DNA from: a virus
Strand: one strand, 5' to 3'
DNA: 42,691 nt
IMG/VR virus record: IMGVR_UViG_3300010883_000095
Span: 1-42,691 of that record
Below the pieces are notes generated by a model that was given only the letters and a program-made list of their open reading frames with translations, made no database searches and was not told the DNA's origin. Made by a program: the position numbers and the translations under genes. Positions 1 through 7,977 of this stretch are shown in pieces. Position 1 is the first letter of the stretch, and each line of letters opens with the position of its first letter.

Positions 1-2
1 CA

Positions 3-353
3 TGTGCTGGAAAAGTCACTAGAGCTACGGAAGCTGGTGATTGTGGTGGGTATGTAAAATTAGAATGTAATAATGGGGATGCCGTTGGGTATTGTCATTT
101 AAGAGTTGTTAATGAGAATTTATACGGTCTGACTGTTCCTAGAGGGTTCCCTATAGGTATTTCTGGTGGTGGTTCGGACAAAGAAGGTAAAAAAGAAAAA
201 GGTAGTGGTAATTCTGGTGGGGCCCACTTACACTATATCACCTGGTCTGGGGATGAAAAAATTAATCCTATACATATGATTGCTGGTGGTACGACTATCC
301 CTACCGGTTCTGGGGGGAATAGTAAGGGTGGATTCTGTGACCCAAAAAAATAG
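3..353 (+). CDS. M23 family (LytM-like) metallopeptidase, C-terminal part
   Basis: This reading frame is open from the left edge of the window and stops at TAG 351-353, so only the last 116 residues are visible. They contain the second half of an M23 zinc endopeptidase: a GYCHL segment matching the family's conserved Tyr-x-His-Leu strand and, after a Gly/Ser/Lys-rich loop, GGAHLHY, which supplies the HxH zinc ligands. The first zinc ligands (HxxxD) would lie before the window. Members of this family cut peptide cross-bridges in peptidoglycan. In a phage the role would be lysis or local cell-wall opening at entry; which one cannot be told from this fragment. It is the only gene on the plus strand, and its stop codon directly abuts the stop of the convergent minus-strand gene, with no gap for a separate terminator. 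Confidence 0.85.
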   Translation, partial: CAGKVTRATEAGDCGGYVKLECNNGDAVGYCHLRVVNENLYGLTVPRGFPIGISGGGSDKEGKKEKGSGNSGGAHLHYITWSGDEKINPIHMIAGGTTIPTGSGGNSKGGFCDPKK

Positions 354-749
354 TTAATGGTTATATCTTCCTTCTATTATCTCTGTTGTTGAGTATCTTT
401 CTATCCTATCAAAAAATTCAAGTTTCTTTGCATATTGTTCTCCTATTACTGTTTTACCTTTCCAGTCTGAACCTATAACCATTATATCTGGACTTATACG
501 TTTTATTAGTTGTTCTAACTCATAGGTGGACCCAAATATATATGTACTATCTACATATTTTATCGAGTTGACTAGACATCTTCTATCGTCTTCACTAAAA
601 AAAGGTCTGTCGGGTCCTTTATCTTTATTTACTTTGTAGTCTGAGTCTATCCCCACATAAAGTTCACCACCTAAAGATTTAGCGTATTTAAATAATTCTA
701 TGTGTCCCCTATGTAAGATGTCGAAACACCCATTTGTCCATATTTTCAT
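354..749 (-). CDS. Heptose-1-phosphate nucleotidyltransferase (HldE C-terminal/RfaE2-like)
   Basis: This 131-residue single-domain protein is a cytidylyltransferase-fold enzyme. It starts with [12 protein letters not shown], carrying the HxGH nucleotide-binding signature, has the KGPDRPF segment typical of the heptose adenylyltransferase branch, a [10 protein letters not shown] strand, and ends with RYSTTEII, the ISTT-type motif. In bacteria the corresponding C-terminal half of HldE joins ATP to D-glycero-beta-D-manno-heptose 1-phosphate to give ADP-heptose, a lipopolysaccharide core precursor. Length fits a stand-alone RfaE2 domain. It overlaps the upstream kinase gene by 4 nt (ATGA), so the two are probably translationally coupled, in the same order as the two halves of fused HldE. 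A glycerol-3-phosphate cytidylyltransferase is the main alternative, but the RfaE1-type partner makes the heptose role more likely. Confidence 0.85.
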   Translation of the reverse strand: MKIWTNGCFDILHRGHIELFKYAKSLGGELYVGIDSDYKVNKDKGPDRPFFSEDDRRCLVNSIKYVDSTYIFGSTYELEQLIKRISPDIMVIGSDWKGKTVIGEQYAKKLEFFDRIERYSTTEIIEGRYNH

Positions 750-1468
750 ATTGTTGTTACTCCTCTTTCTTGCACAACTTTACTTGCACATTTATTAGCG
801 AATATTATAGCTTTTTCTATATCTTTATATTTTACAAACTCATAAACTAGTGCAGCAACAAATGTGTCTCCCGCACCAGACACATTACTTATCTTAATTT
901 TATTATCAACTGGATACATTTTACCGTTATACTCACAACCTTTACTACCTTTAGTTATTATTAATTTTTCTGATTTAAAATTTTGACTTAGTTTATGTTC
1001 GGTTTCATTTATTTTTATGTAGTCTATACCTTCACACCACTTACCTAAAATCTTTTTACTGTCTAAAAATACTGGACATTTTGCGAGTTCAATACATTTT
1101 TCAATATCTTCTATAAGTAAAAAACCTTTATTATAGTCAGAGATAATCATCGCGTCATAATTATAATCCCATAAATGGAAATCATCTAAACATACCCTAC
1201 CACAATTGTCATTCTCATCTAACCTCATAACCATTTGACCTGACTTATCGTCAATGTACCTAATTTTTAAAATATCTTCAGTATTAGTTATGACATCTAC
1301 CGTAGCACCTAGAGATTCTAAGTTTTTAACCACATTACTTGCCATACCACCATTCTGTGTAATGTGTGTTGGTTTGAAGACTGGTACCGGTGCTTCTGGA
1401 CAAATCCTATCTATGTCCCCATAAATAAATTTATCAACACAACTATCACCTATAACTAATATAGTCAT
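746..1468 (-). CDS. Compact PfkB-type heptose-7-phosphate kinase (HldE N-terminal/RfaE1-like)
   Basis: This 240-residue sugar kinase carries the RfaE1 landmarks in order. They are [12 protein letters not shown] with [11 protein letters not shown] near the N-terminus, [24 protein letters not shown], a SDYNKG segment, [13 protein letters not shown], an LIITKGSKG strand, and the PfkB anion hole/catalytic motif GAGDT. RfaE1/HldE-N enzymes phosphorylate D-glycero-beta-D-manno-heptose 7-phosphate at C1. The usual domain is over 300 residues, so this version is clearly shortened, mainly between the GGMASNV and KIRYIDD segments. Its stop overlaps the start of the nucleotidyltransferase and its start overlaps the stop of the DUF1360-like gene. 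The pathway also needs GmhA and GmhB activities, which are not in this window and would have to come from the host or elsewhere in the phage. Confidence 0.86.
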   Translation of the reverse strand: MTILVIGDSCVDKFIYGDIDRICPEAPVPVFKPTHITQNGGMASNVVKNLESLGATVDVITNTEDILKIRYIDDKSGQMVMRLDENDNCGRVCLDDFHLWDYNYDAMIISDYNKGFLLIEDIEKCIELAKCPVFLDSKKILGKWCEGIDYIKINETEHKLSQNFKSEKLIITKGSKGCEYNGKMYPVDNKIKISNVSGAGDTFVAALVYEFVKYKDIEKAIIFANKCASKVVQERGVTTI

Positions 1469-1782
1469 ATTTTATCTTCTTTTGGTTTATTTTCCTCAAA
1501 CCACTCTACCACCGCATTTATAGCCCATACTGAACCACTAGCTAACATTCCATCAAAAAACACATTACTATAAGGTATGGTTACCATAGTTAATGTGGGT
1601 GAATAAAAAGTAATAGCAAAAAAGAACCCTACCCAGGTTGACGTACACATCATACATGATAGTAGGTCACCAAAAAATGTTGAGTTCTTAGTTATCCAAT
1701 CTCTTGGTGTGTCAAATATACTCCCAAATACTAAAATCTGAGACATTCCGTAAGCGGCAAAAATCCATATAATTGTTTCCAT
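1465..1782 (-). CDS. Small membrane protein, DUF1360-like
   Basis: This 105-residue protein has an N-terminal hydrophobic helix (about residues 3-20), a central segment with CMMCTSTWVG (Cys43, Cys46, Trp50) running into a second hydrophobic stretch, and a charged tail. The C-x-x-C...W-V-G motif inside a membrane segment resembles the DUF1360 family, whose function is unknown and which occurs in bacteria and phages. It is predicted to sit in the inner membrane. The gene overlaps the downstream kinase gene by 4 nt and follows the coiled-coil gene after a 4-nt gap, so it is in the same transcription unit. Assignment to DUF1360 rests on motif and size only. Confidence 0.55.
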   Translation of the reverse strand: METIIWIFAAYGMSQILVFGSIFDTPRDWITKNSTFFGDLLSCMMCTSTWVGFFFAITFYSPTLTMVTIPYSNVFFDGMLASGSVWAINAVVEWFEENKPKEDKI

Positions 1783-1786
1783 AATA

Positions 1787-2251
1787 TTAATCTAAATAGG
1801 GGTCTTGTAAGTTAGATGACTTCATATACTTTGCTCTCCTATTTACTGTTACGTTTTTAAAGTGTTCGAGTACATCATCTTGTTCTTTTATTTTATTTTT
1901 TTGTTTTTTAATTGTTATTTCTTTTTCTACTAATTCTTCTTTTAAAGTTTTTAACTCCGAAATTATATGTTCGTTATCTACTTCCCTAGTTACTATTTTT
2001 TCTACTATAACTTCTTTTTCTACTATAACTTCTTTTTCTACTATAACTTCTTTAATAACTTCTTTTATTATTTCCTTTTCTACTGGTACTTCTTGTACTT
2101 GTGATTTTGGGAGGAATGGTGCTACACCATACTTATCTAGTGTTAGTCCGTCTTTTGTGCACTTTATTATAAACTCATCTATTAGTTCAATTTCATTTAG
2201 TTTACAATATTCTATAAACTGATTTTTTAATACCTTACTAATTTCAACCAT
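1787..2251 (-). CDS. Coiled-coil protein with VEKEVI hexapeptide repeats
   Basis: No family is recognised. The 154-residue protein has an N-terminal part of about 60 residues that looks globular (MVEISKVLKNQFIEYC onwards), then a Glu/Lys/Val-rich low-complexity stretch made of KEVI/VEKEVI units, and a long heptad-like helix (HIISELKTLKEELVEKEI onwards). The C-terminus is polar. The design suggests a rod-like oligomer. The hexapeptide repeat is encoded by near-identical 18-bp DNA units, so it can expand or contract. The start overlaps the stop of the SbcD-like gene region by 8 nt, indicating coupling with the recombination genes upstream. Confidence 0.6.
   Translation of the reverse strand: MVEISKVLKNQFIEYCKLNEIELIDEFIIKCTKDGLTLDKYGVAPFLPKSQVQEVPVEKEIIKEVIKEVIVEKEVIVEKEVIVEKIVTREVDNEHIISELKTLKEELVEKEITIKKQKNKIKEQDDVLEHFKNVTVNRRAKYMKSSNLQDPYLD
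2001..2054. repeat. Three tandem 18-bp units encoding VEKEVI
   Basis: The unit TCTACTATAACTTCTTTT occurs at 2001-2018 and 2019-2036 without change and at 2037-2054 with one change in the last base. Each copy encodes one hexapeptide on the minus strand. Flanking sequence contains more degenerate copies. Confidence 0.9.
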
Positions 2252-3026
2252 TTATTAAAATTTCTTTTTCATTTTCAATATCATCTATATCACGTATTCT
2301 AAAGTTAAGATAAGGTTGTGAATTATCAAGATTAAAAAACTTGTATTTTTCTGTTTCTACATTATACACACCATACCCATGATTTTTAATACTTTCCCCA
2401 AAATTTTGGATTATCATAGAGCCGACCATGTACGCTTTTTTATTTCCTGGAATTTTAAAAGTTTGTTTTTTATGTATGTCCCCAGCAAGTACCACGTCAC
2501 AACCCGTAAACCTATCTACACTATACCCATCACTAAACACAAACCCAAAATCATTAGATGCTCCTTCTATCGGTCCGTGAAACAGGCCTACCTTATAGTG
2601 TGTGTTGGTGGTGGGGATGTCCGGACTAACATTATGGTCTCTTAGTGAATAAACACACCATAATATATTTTCGTCTTCATAACAACCTTTATCTTTAAAA
2701 TACACTATATTTTTATTATTTAAAGTATCTATAACAGGTGATAGTGCGTCCAACCTATCCATATTATTTTCTAAAAAATCGTGATTACCAATAAGATAAA
2801 TACATTTACATATTTTGGATGTCTCTTTCATAAACCAGGACATTAAATTTATTAACTCTGGAGTCATTTGATTTTTAGAGTGTACGAAATCCCCAGTAAA
2901 AACTATCCGGTCTGGTTTTAATTTTTTCCATTTAGTTAATGCTAGCTCTAAAACTTTTTTATCCCTAGAGTGTTGTTTGTACAATTTAAGATGTAAGTCA
3001 GAGTAATGTACTATTGTTTTAATCAT
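2244..3026 (-). CDS. SbcD/Mre11-like metallophosphoesterase (T4 gp47-like recombination nuclease subunit)
   Basis: This 260-residue protein has the calcineurin-like phosphoesterase motifs in the right order: SDLHL (Asp10, His12), TGDFVH (Asp46, His49), GNHD (residues 80-83), LFHGPIEG, and AGDIHKK. This pattern matches the nuclease subunit of the SbcCD/Mre11-Rad50/gp46-gp47 complex, which trims DNA ends for recombination-dependent replication. It is shorter than T4 gp47, with a reduced C-terminal region, so it may keep mainly the catalytic core. No gp46/SbcC-like ATPase partner lies in the window. The start overlaps the stop of the DGNHR membrane protein by 8 nt. Confidence 0.85.
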   Translation of the reverse strand: MIKTIVHYSDLHLKLYKQHSRDKKVLELALTKWKKLKPDRIVFTGDFVHSKNQMTPELINLMSWFMKETSKICKCIYLIGNHDFLENNMDRLDALSPVIDTLNNKNIVYFKDKGCYEDENILWCVYSLRDHNVSPDIPTTNTHYKVGLFHGPIEGASNDFGFVFSDGYSVDRFTGCDVVLAGDIHKKQTFKIPGNKKAYMVGSMIIQNFGESIKNHGYGVYNVETEKYKFFNLDNSQPYLNFRIRDIDDIENEKEILING

Positions 3027-4050
3027 CGTCTTGAGGTTCAGGGTAAAATTTTAGTTGAATGGTTTGTATTGTTAGGAATATTACTGTTACGATTAGGAAT
3101 CCAATTGTATCATAAATCACTAGATTCCCACAAAATATTAGTAAGGTTAATGCACATATAACTAATCGTAGATTGTGGTATATGGTCATCATAACACCAT
3201 ATATCGTCTTATAGTCATCATATAACCATCTTAATTTCTTATGTGGTATATGTGTTTCACCTTCTTTTTTAAACGATGGTAGTAGTATAAAGGCTAACCC
3301 CATTACAAGTACCATTAAAAGCATATATTTTAAATGAAATATAAAAAGGTATGAACATATGGTTAAACCTTTAAGATATTCTAATATTTTTCTTGGATTT
3401 TTTAGGTCCTCTTTGGTTGGTTTTGCGTTTTCTACACAACTGTGTACCTTTGGTGTGTGTATCTCTACGTCAATTGTGTATGTTGGTGGGTGTATCTCTT
3501 TTAGTACTTTTATTCGGTGGTTCCCATCATAACATACATACGGTAACTCTAATACATTCCCTACATTATCTGCATCCTCATCGGTACTACTTTTCACCTC
3601 AATGTAAGAAAAATTTTGTGGGTCATAATTATTGTCTGTAAAGCTGTGACGTAACATACCCCAACTATACGCTTTAATTCTTATGTTTATCCATTGTTTT
3701 TGCATTTTTGTGAAATTATGCTCATCATCAAAAACCCCAAAAATATCACCTAAAGGGATACTTACTATTCTAGCTTGTTTTTCAACCTCAACCTCGTAGT
3801 CATCACCATATAATTCTTTTAATATTTTATATCTATGATTACCGTCTTTAATTTCGAATGTGTTATTTGCTTCATCATGAACTACTGCTGGGTATCCATA
3901 TTTTTCTGGATTAAACCCTTCTTTTTCTATACTTGCTGTTATATTTTTATAGTTGGGGTGTGTATGTATGTCTACATTTTCAAAAGGAACGTCAAATGAA
4001 GACAAGTTCCTCATATCTGTAATTTTAACTTTTATTATATTTTTGTCCAT
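3019..4050 (-). CDS. Double DGNHR (ParB/Srx-like) protein with C-terminal membrane segments
   Basis: This 343-residue protein has two similar modules. Residues 69-80 read DGNHRYKILKEL and residues 175-185 read DGNHRIKVLKE. The DGxHR box is the nucleotide-binding signature of ParB/sulfiredoxin-fold proteins, some of which are nucleases or CTPases. After the second module come three likely membrane helices at about residues 230-257, 294-311 and 312-331, then an acidic tail. A ParB-like cytoplasmic head on a membrane anchor is unusual. The gene lies between a PD-(D/E)XK nuclease (1-nt TAATG overlap) and the SbcD-like gene (8-nt overlap), which suggests a DNA-related role, possibly tethering DNA or replication at the membrane. 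That role is inference; catalytic activity is unproven. Confidence 0.7.
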   Translation of the reverse strand: MDKNIIKVKITDMRNLSSFDVPFENVDIHTHPNYKNITASIEKEGFNPEKYGYPAVVHDEANNTFEIKDGNHRYKILKELYGDDYEVEVEKQARIVSIPLGDIFGVFDDEHNFTKMQKQWINIRIKAYSWGMLRHSFTDNNYDPQNFSYIEVKSSTDEDADNVGNVLELPYVCYDGNHRIKVLKEIHPPTYTIDVEIHTPKVHSCVENAKPTKEDLKNPRKILEYLKGLTICSYLFIFHLKYMLLMVLVMGLAFILLPSFKKEGETHIPHKKLRWLYDDYKTIYGVMMTIYHNLRLVICALTLLIFCGNLVIYDTIGFLIVTVIFLTIQTIQLKFYPEPQDDD

Positions 4051-4814
4051 TATTTCATTATTTTTAATATTTCACCCTTAAAATCATAACATTTTATAAT
4101 TTTGTAGGTGTCGTTATTTTCATTAAACCAAACTATATAACTATCACCTAATTGTAGTGTGGTGTTTCGTTCTACTATTAATTTATAAAACGATAATTGT
4201 AGTGAATATGTGTTTAATTCACAAACATCTAGATGAGATAATGGTTCTTTAAATTGTTGCCATTTATTTTTATCTTTTATAGCTTTATTGGTTTTCCAAT
4301 CCCATATTTCTAATTTCTTAGACTTTTCATTGTAGAAAAGTTGGTCAATCATTCCGGTAACCCCCCATTCAACATCACCCACAACTACTTCAGCTCTTAC
4401 TGGTATTAATTTACCAAATGACTTATCGTAGAATTCTTGAAACATATTTTGTAGTGTTGTTACAGCTTCCTTACAAGTTAACATATTATCCTCACTACCT
4501 AATATTTCTGTTATTTTATGTTCTGGGAATGGGAATAATTTATTGGTTAGAAAGTTTTCCGCGTATTCGTGAAAAGCTGAACCTTTTTCACAAGAAAAAT
4601 CTGATTTATATTTCCACTCTTTTAATATTTCTTCTTTAGTGATTCCTCTTTCATCTGCTTTTTTTTGTGACCAATACTCCTTATCAAAAGGATGTTTATA
4701 GTCAGATAAAATTCCTGTTACCGATTTTGTTTTAACACCATCTAAATAATAAATGTGTTCTTTATCGTGAAACTTAATATTATTAAATTTAGCTAATTCT
4801 TTTGTTATTTTCAT
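4050..4814 (-). CDS. PD-(D/E)XK superfamily exonuclease (RecB/Cas4-like)
   Basis: This 254-residue protein shows the RecB-type nuclease layout. It has GSAFHEYAE around residues 78-86 (the His of motif I), GMIDQLFY with Asp157, IWDWKTNK with Asp172 and Lys174 as the catalytic D-x-K, and YSLQLSFYKL with Gln206 and Tyr210 as motif III. Such enzymes are Mg-dependent single- or double-strand DNA exonucleases; in phages they act in recombination, repair or host-DNA breakdown. It sits between the primase (1-nt gap) and the DGNHR membrane protein (overlapping TAATG), so it is in one cotranscribed DNA-metabolism block. Confidence 0.85.
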   Translation of the reverse strand: MKITKELAKFNNIKFHDKEHIYYLDGVKTKSVTGILSDYKHPFDKEYWSQKKADERGITKEEILKEWKYKSDFSCEKGSAFHEYAENFLTNKLFPFPEHKITEILGSEDNMLTCKEAVTTLQNMFQEFYDKSFGKLIPVRAEVVVGDVEWGVTGMIDQLFYNEKSKKLEIWDWKTNKAIKDKNKWQQFKEPLSHLDVCELNTYSLQLSFYKLIVERNTTLQLGDSYIVWFNENNDTYKIIKCYDFKGEILKIMK

Positions 4815-4815
4815 T

Positions 4816-5730
4816 TTATAATAATGTTATTTCTTTTAACCCATCAATGGTACCTAATTCTCCAACGTCTTTATCTTTTGGTAATTTAATAAGTCTTATC
4901 CTAGTGGTTAGTCTTCCACCATCTAATTTCCTATATAATTTTTCAGCATCTGCCCATGCATCACCATCTAAACAAATAATAACATTTTTTTTACAATTAT
5001 CATATAGTTTAGACCATAATTTATCACTAACACTTTTCCCTAAAACGGGAATAGAATTATCTATAAAAAACATATCGAAAACACCCTCAACTAAATAAAC
5101 ATCTTCGTCCCAATTAATTAAATGTTCGTTAAATATTATTTTATCTTTTTCTGCTTCCGGATTTTTATATTTATTTTTATGTCCAACATAAGAACGTGAG
5201 ACAAAATAATTAATTTCCTCATTTTCGTCAAACGAAGGTATTATTATTCTTCCTCTATACTTTCCTTCTGTAGTGTACCCTATAGTGTATTTGGATATTA
5301 GTTGGTCGGTTATATTTCTTTTACGTAAATAATTATAAGCTTCTTTATATGGGATGGTTAGTTTATTTCCTTTAGTGAAAGAAATATATTCTTTCGGTAA
5401 CCTAACGTCTTCATACTTTCGTTCTGTTTTTTTAATGAACTCACCACCGATTAACTCCCAGGTTGCTTTATTTCTTTTGTTTCCCCACTTTAAAAATAAT
5501 TTATTAAGTGAACCATGAGTACTGTATGTTTCAGAACATGCCCAACATTTATAAACTCCTTGGTAGTAGTTAACTTCAAAATTACCTTTATTGTCTCCGT
5601 TATCTAAGCCTTTTATGTCATAAGAACATACGGGACAATCAAATGATATTTGTCCCTTATTAGGGTAATGTGAGTTTATTTCACCTAAAACGTCCTGTAA
5701 TAATTCTAATAATAGTGGGTTATCATCCAT
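4816..5730 (-). CDS. DNA primase (zinc finger plus Toprim, DnaG/gp61-like)
   Basis: This 304-residue protein begins with a zinc-binding domain, CPVC at residues 32-35 and CWAC at 62-65. It continues with a middle domain (YLRKRNITDQLISKYTIGY, residues 134-152) typical of primase catalytic cores, and then a Toprim domain with VYLVEGVFD (Glu215, Gly216) and CLDGDAWAD (Asp255, Asp257). It would make RNA primers for lagging-strand synthesis. Length is close to T4 gp61. No helicase-like fusion is present; the helicase must be encoded elsewhere. It is followed by the PD-(D/E)XK nuclease after one base and preceded by the RuvC-like gene's end after 35 bases. Confidence 0.88.
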   Translation of the reverse strand: MDDNPLLLELLQDVLGEINSHYPNKGQISFDCPVCSYDIKGLDNGDNKGNFEVNYYQGVYKCWACSETYSTHGSLNKLFLKWGNKRNKATWELIGGEFIKKTERKYEDVRLPKEYISFTKGNKLTIPYKEAYNYLRKRNITDQLISKYTIGYTTEGKYRGRIIIPSFDENEEINYFVSRSYVGHKNKYKNPEAEKDKIIFNEHLINWDEDVYLVEGVFDMFFIDNSIPVLGKSVSDKLWSKLYDNCKKNVIICLDGDAWADAEKLYRKLDGGRLTTRIRLIKLPKDKDVGELGTIDGLKEITLL

Positions 5731-5765
5731 ATGGTAAGTATATGGAATGTTTAGTAATTAATCAA

Positions 5766-6362
5766 TTACCAAATTTCTTTTTGTTTCATGTGACCTAACA
5801 CACACGCATATGCGTCACACATATCAAAATTTTCTTTCTTTAAGGTATTATTACGAGTATAAGTCCACGTTAAATGTGGTTCTTTATCAGATACACGTTG
5901 CCAAATAATATGTTTTTTATCACACCCAATCTTGTATTTTCCAAATAAAACTTTTTTTCCTTTAGGGTTTTCAGCGAATAACTCGGGAAAAGCAAATTTC
6001 CTAGAATTATATGTAGATATATATTCGGGTACCAACTCTAAAACATCATAAATAATTCTAGTAATAAATGAATTATATCTCAATAAAACAGCTACTGTTC
6101 TTATATTATTAGAATTGATTAGGGGTTCTTCAATTATAATCTTAGTTATTCCTATATTTTTATAATCAATTAATTTGTTTCTGAATTGGTCCGCTTTTAA
6201 CAGCATCTCTTCTATCTTATCTTCTGGTTGTGGTTTAATCTTTGGGGAAAAATGAGTTAGTTCTAACAATTCTTCTTTTAGAATATCAAATAACGCCCAC
6301 CCTATAGTCTTAGTAGAAATATCTAGACCTAAAACTTTCGGGGTTTTTCCGTTTTTTTCCAT
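5766..6362 (-). CDS. RuvC-like Holliday junction resolvase
   Basis: This 198-residue protein has the RNase H-fold signature of RuvC-type resolvases. LGLDISTKTIGWALFD places the first catalytic Asp at residue 14, KIIIEEPL gives the acidic second motif (Glu78/Glu79), and NFDMCDAYACVLG supplies the C-terminal acidic pair (Asp180, Asp183). Such enzymes cut branched DNA, including Holliday junctions, before packaging. Size fits the family. It begins 9 bases downstream of the stop of the first tail-type gene, so the structural and replication genes appear to share one minus-strand array with no clear boundary element. Confidence 0.83.
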   Translation of the reverse strand: MEKNGKTPKVLGLDISTKTIGWALFDILKEELLELTHFSPKIKPQPEDKIEEMLLKADQFRNKLIDYKNIGITKIIIEEPLINSNNIRTVAVLLRYNSFITRIIYDVLELVPEYISTYNSRKFAFPELFAENPKGKKVLFGKYKIGCDKKHIIWQRVSDKEPHLTWTYTRNNTLKKENFDMCDAYACVLGHMKQKEIW

Positions 6363-6371
6363 ATAGTAAAC

Positions 6372-7538
6372 TTACGACCTAAGTACTAATTGTAAAGTAG
6401 TGGGTGTGTTTTTTGCTTTCTCTATTGGTCTATCGGGTTTTGCTATGGCTAATAACCTATTTTGTGCGTCATATAACCCTATTTCAGTTATATAGGTAGA
6501 AGTTACATCGGTTAAATCCCACACAGAATATACATCACCAAAAGGGGTTGCAAATTGTATTCCGGTGTCTGAACCTCCAGCACCAAAATTAGGTGCGTTT
6601 GCGTTGGCTGCTGTCTGATTTTCCGTCACATAAAATTCCCCCGAATCTGCTAAAATATTAATTTCCATTAGAATGTCTCGTTGGAAGGAATAGAACTCAC
6701 ATGAGGCTGATGTAACTGAGCTGAAATGGATTTGAGTGAAAGCGGAACTACCTCCACCATATAAATTGGTTCCTCCTGTCGAACCTGACATATAAGCAAA
6801 ATTATCTAAAATAAGTGGGTGTGTTAATACCGCGAACCCTTTGTCTAAATAACAAATACCTACTGGTAAATCTTGTGATTGTGCATAAGCTTTAGGTGTG
6901 TTAGATGACGACACTGTGTCTGTAAACCTAAAATTATCAACCCCAGCTCCATTATACCCTGTTGGTGTTACCCCTAATGACCATCCATTGGACCAACTAG
7001 TAATGTTAGTGTTTGTTTCAGCTAAACTTGGTGACTTAATGTCGTCCGAAAATAGGAAAGCTACGTTGGATGATGCTAGTCCGGGAGTTCCTGCTGGATT
7101 TCCTTGTATAACCGGATTCCCAAAATACTCTGCGTTAGTAGAATTATCTGAAGACATAGGTAAAGGTTCATAATAAGAACTATATAAATTCATCGTACCC
7201 CCCGTATTCATTGGTATTTTTAGTTTCATAGTTCTCCCATCTATTAACTCACCATAGGTTCCTCCTGGTATATCCACAACAATTATATTATCAGTAGATA
7301 GTCCAGACATACCATTTCTTGCCCAAGTAGATAGGTAGGTTATGGTTTGGGATGATAGTATTGGTAGATTAAATGAAGAATATAAATTAGAGAATGCCCT
7401 TCCGTTTGTTGGATTATTTTGTACTGCTGTAAAAGTTAAACTGGTACCACTATTTTGTGACCATCCATTTACTGAAAATGGTATTATTACCGTTCTTATA
7501 CTTTTTTGATTAGGTTGTATTTTTTTAAGTTTTCCCAT
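6372..7538 (-). CDS. Tail fibre/virion protein with C-terminal ITEIGLYD module
   Basis: This 388-residue protein is rich in Ser, Thr, Asn and Gly with short beta-type strands, as in phage fibre proteins. No enzyme motif is seen. Its last 50 residues contain YITEIGLYDAQNRLLAIAKP, followed by a polar linker and a terminal beta strand. A matching segment (IKITEIGLFD...LMAIAKL) ends the 797-aa protein encoded at 10684-13077. The 'EIGLYD...LLAIAK' pattern is a known feature of phage tail-fibre proteins near their attachment region. It is the first in a string of virion-type genes after the replication block and lies 1 base from its upstream neighbour. Exact role and position on the virion are unknown. 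Confidence 0.6.
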   Translation of the reverse strand: MGKLKKIQPNQKSIRTVIIPFSVNGWSQNSGTSLTFTAVQNNPTNGRAFSNLYSSFNLPILSSQTITYLSTWARNGMSGLSTDNIIVVDIPGGTYGELIDGRTMKLKIPMNTGGTMNLYSSYYEPLPMSSDNSTNAEYFGNPVIQGNPAGTPGLASSNVAFLFSDDIKSPSLAETNTNITSWSNGWSLGVTPTGYNGAGVDNFRFTDTVSSSNTPKAYAQSQDLPVGICYLDKGFAVLTHPLILDNFAYMSGSTGGTNLYGGGSSAFTQIHFSSVTSASCEFYSFQRDILMEINILADSGEFYVTENQTAANANAPNFGAGGSDTGIQFATPFGDVYSVWDLTDVTSTYITEIGLYDAQNRLLAIAKPDRPIEKAKNTPTTLQLVLRS

Positions 7539-7539
7539 T

Positions 7540-7971
7540 TTAAATCCAGTTTTTATAGTTTGGTGAGTTAGGATTAGTTTCTAATCTTAGTGACGCTCTA
7601 CCAGGAAAGTAAAGTTTTACCATATGAAATGGACTAGCTTCCTTTCTTCCGTTATTATTTTCTTGTATCCCAGGAAATACATTGTTAGATGTTAACCTAG
7701 TGTCTGATGGATAATTTACATACCATATTTTTCCCGCGTTTGGTGGGCTGAGTACCGATATATACTTTGATGTTTTATATAGTGCACTATATTCTCCCGG
7801 TGTACCGAAAAATTTAAGCCCTCCTTTAGATGGCATTACATCCACAAATCTATTTCTACCACCACCTACTCTTTGTGTGTCAAAATATCGTATAGGTTGT
7901 CTACCTGCCTTAATACTATTCTCAGTATAATTTACATTTTCTCTGTACCACTTTAATGACGCTATATTCAT
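7540..7971 (-). CDS. Small virion-associated protein of unknown function
   Basis: No family is recognised. This 143-residue basic protein has many Gly, Pro, Arg and Asn residues and no membrane segment, coiled coil or cysteine. A central part (KIWYVNYPSDTRLTSNNVFP) and a C-terminal part (FHMVKLYFPGRASLRLETNP) look like beta strands. It lies between two fibre-type genes with gaps of 1 and 6 bases, so it is likely a structural or assembly partner of those fibres. That is inferred from position only. Confidence 0.5.
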   Translation of the reverse strand: MNIASLKWYRENVNYTENSIKAGRQPIRYFDTQRVGGGRNRFVDVMPSKGGLKFFGTPGEYSALYKTSKYISVLSPPNAGKIWYVNYPSDTRLTSNNVFPGIQENNNGRKEASPFHMVKLYFPGRASLRLETNPNSPNYKNWI

Positions 7972-7977
7972 AATATT

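Noticed and set aside
2001-2054. Possible CRISPR array from short tandem repeats
   Set aside because: The units are directly adjacent without spacers and are in frame with a coding repeat.
3019-4050. Chromosome-partition ParB protein of a plasmid-like phage
   Set aside because: No ParA, no parS-like repeats and no helix-turn-helix are visible, and the C-terminus is membrane-spanning.
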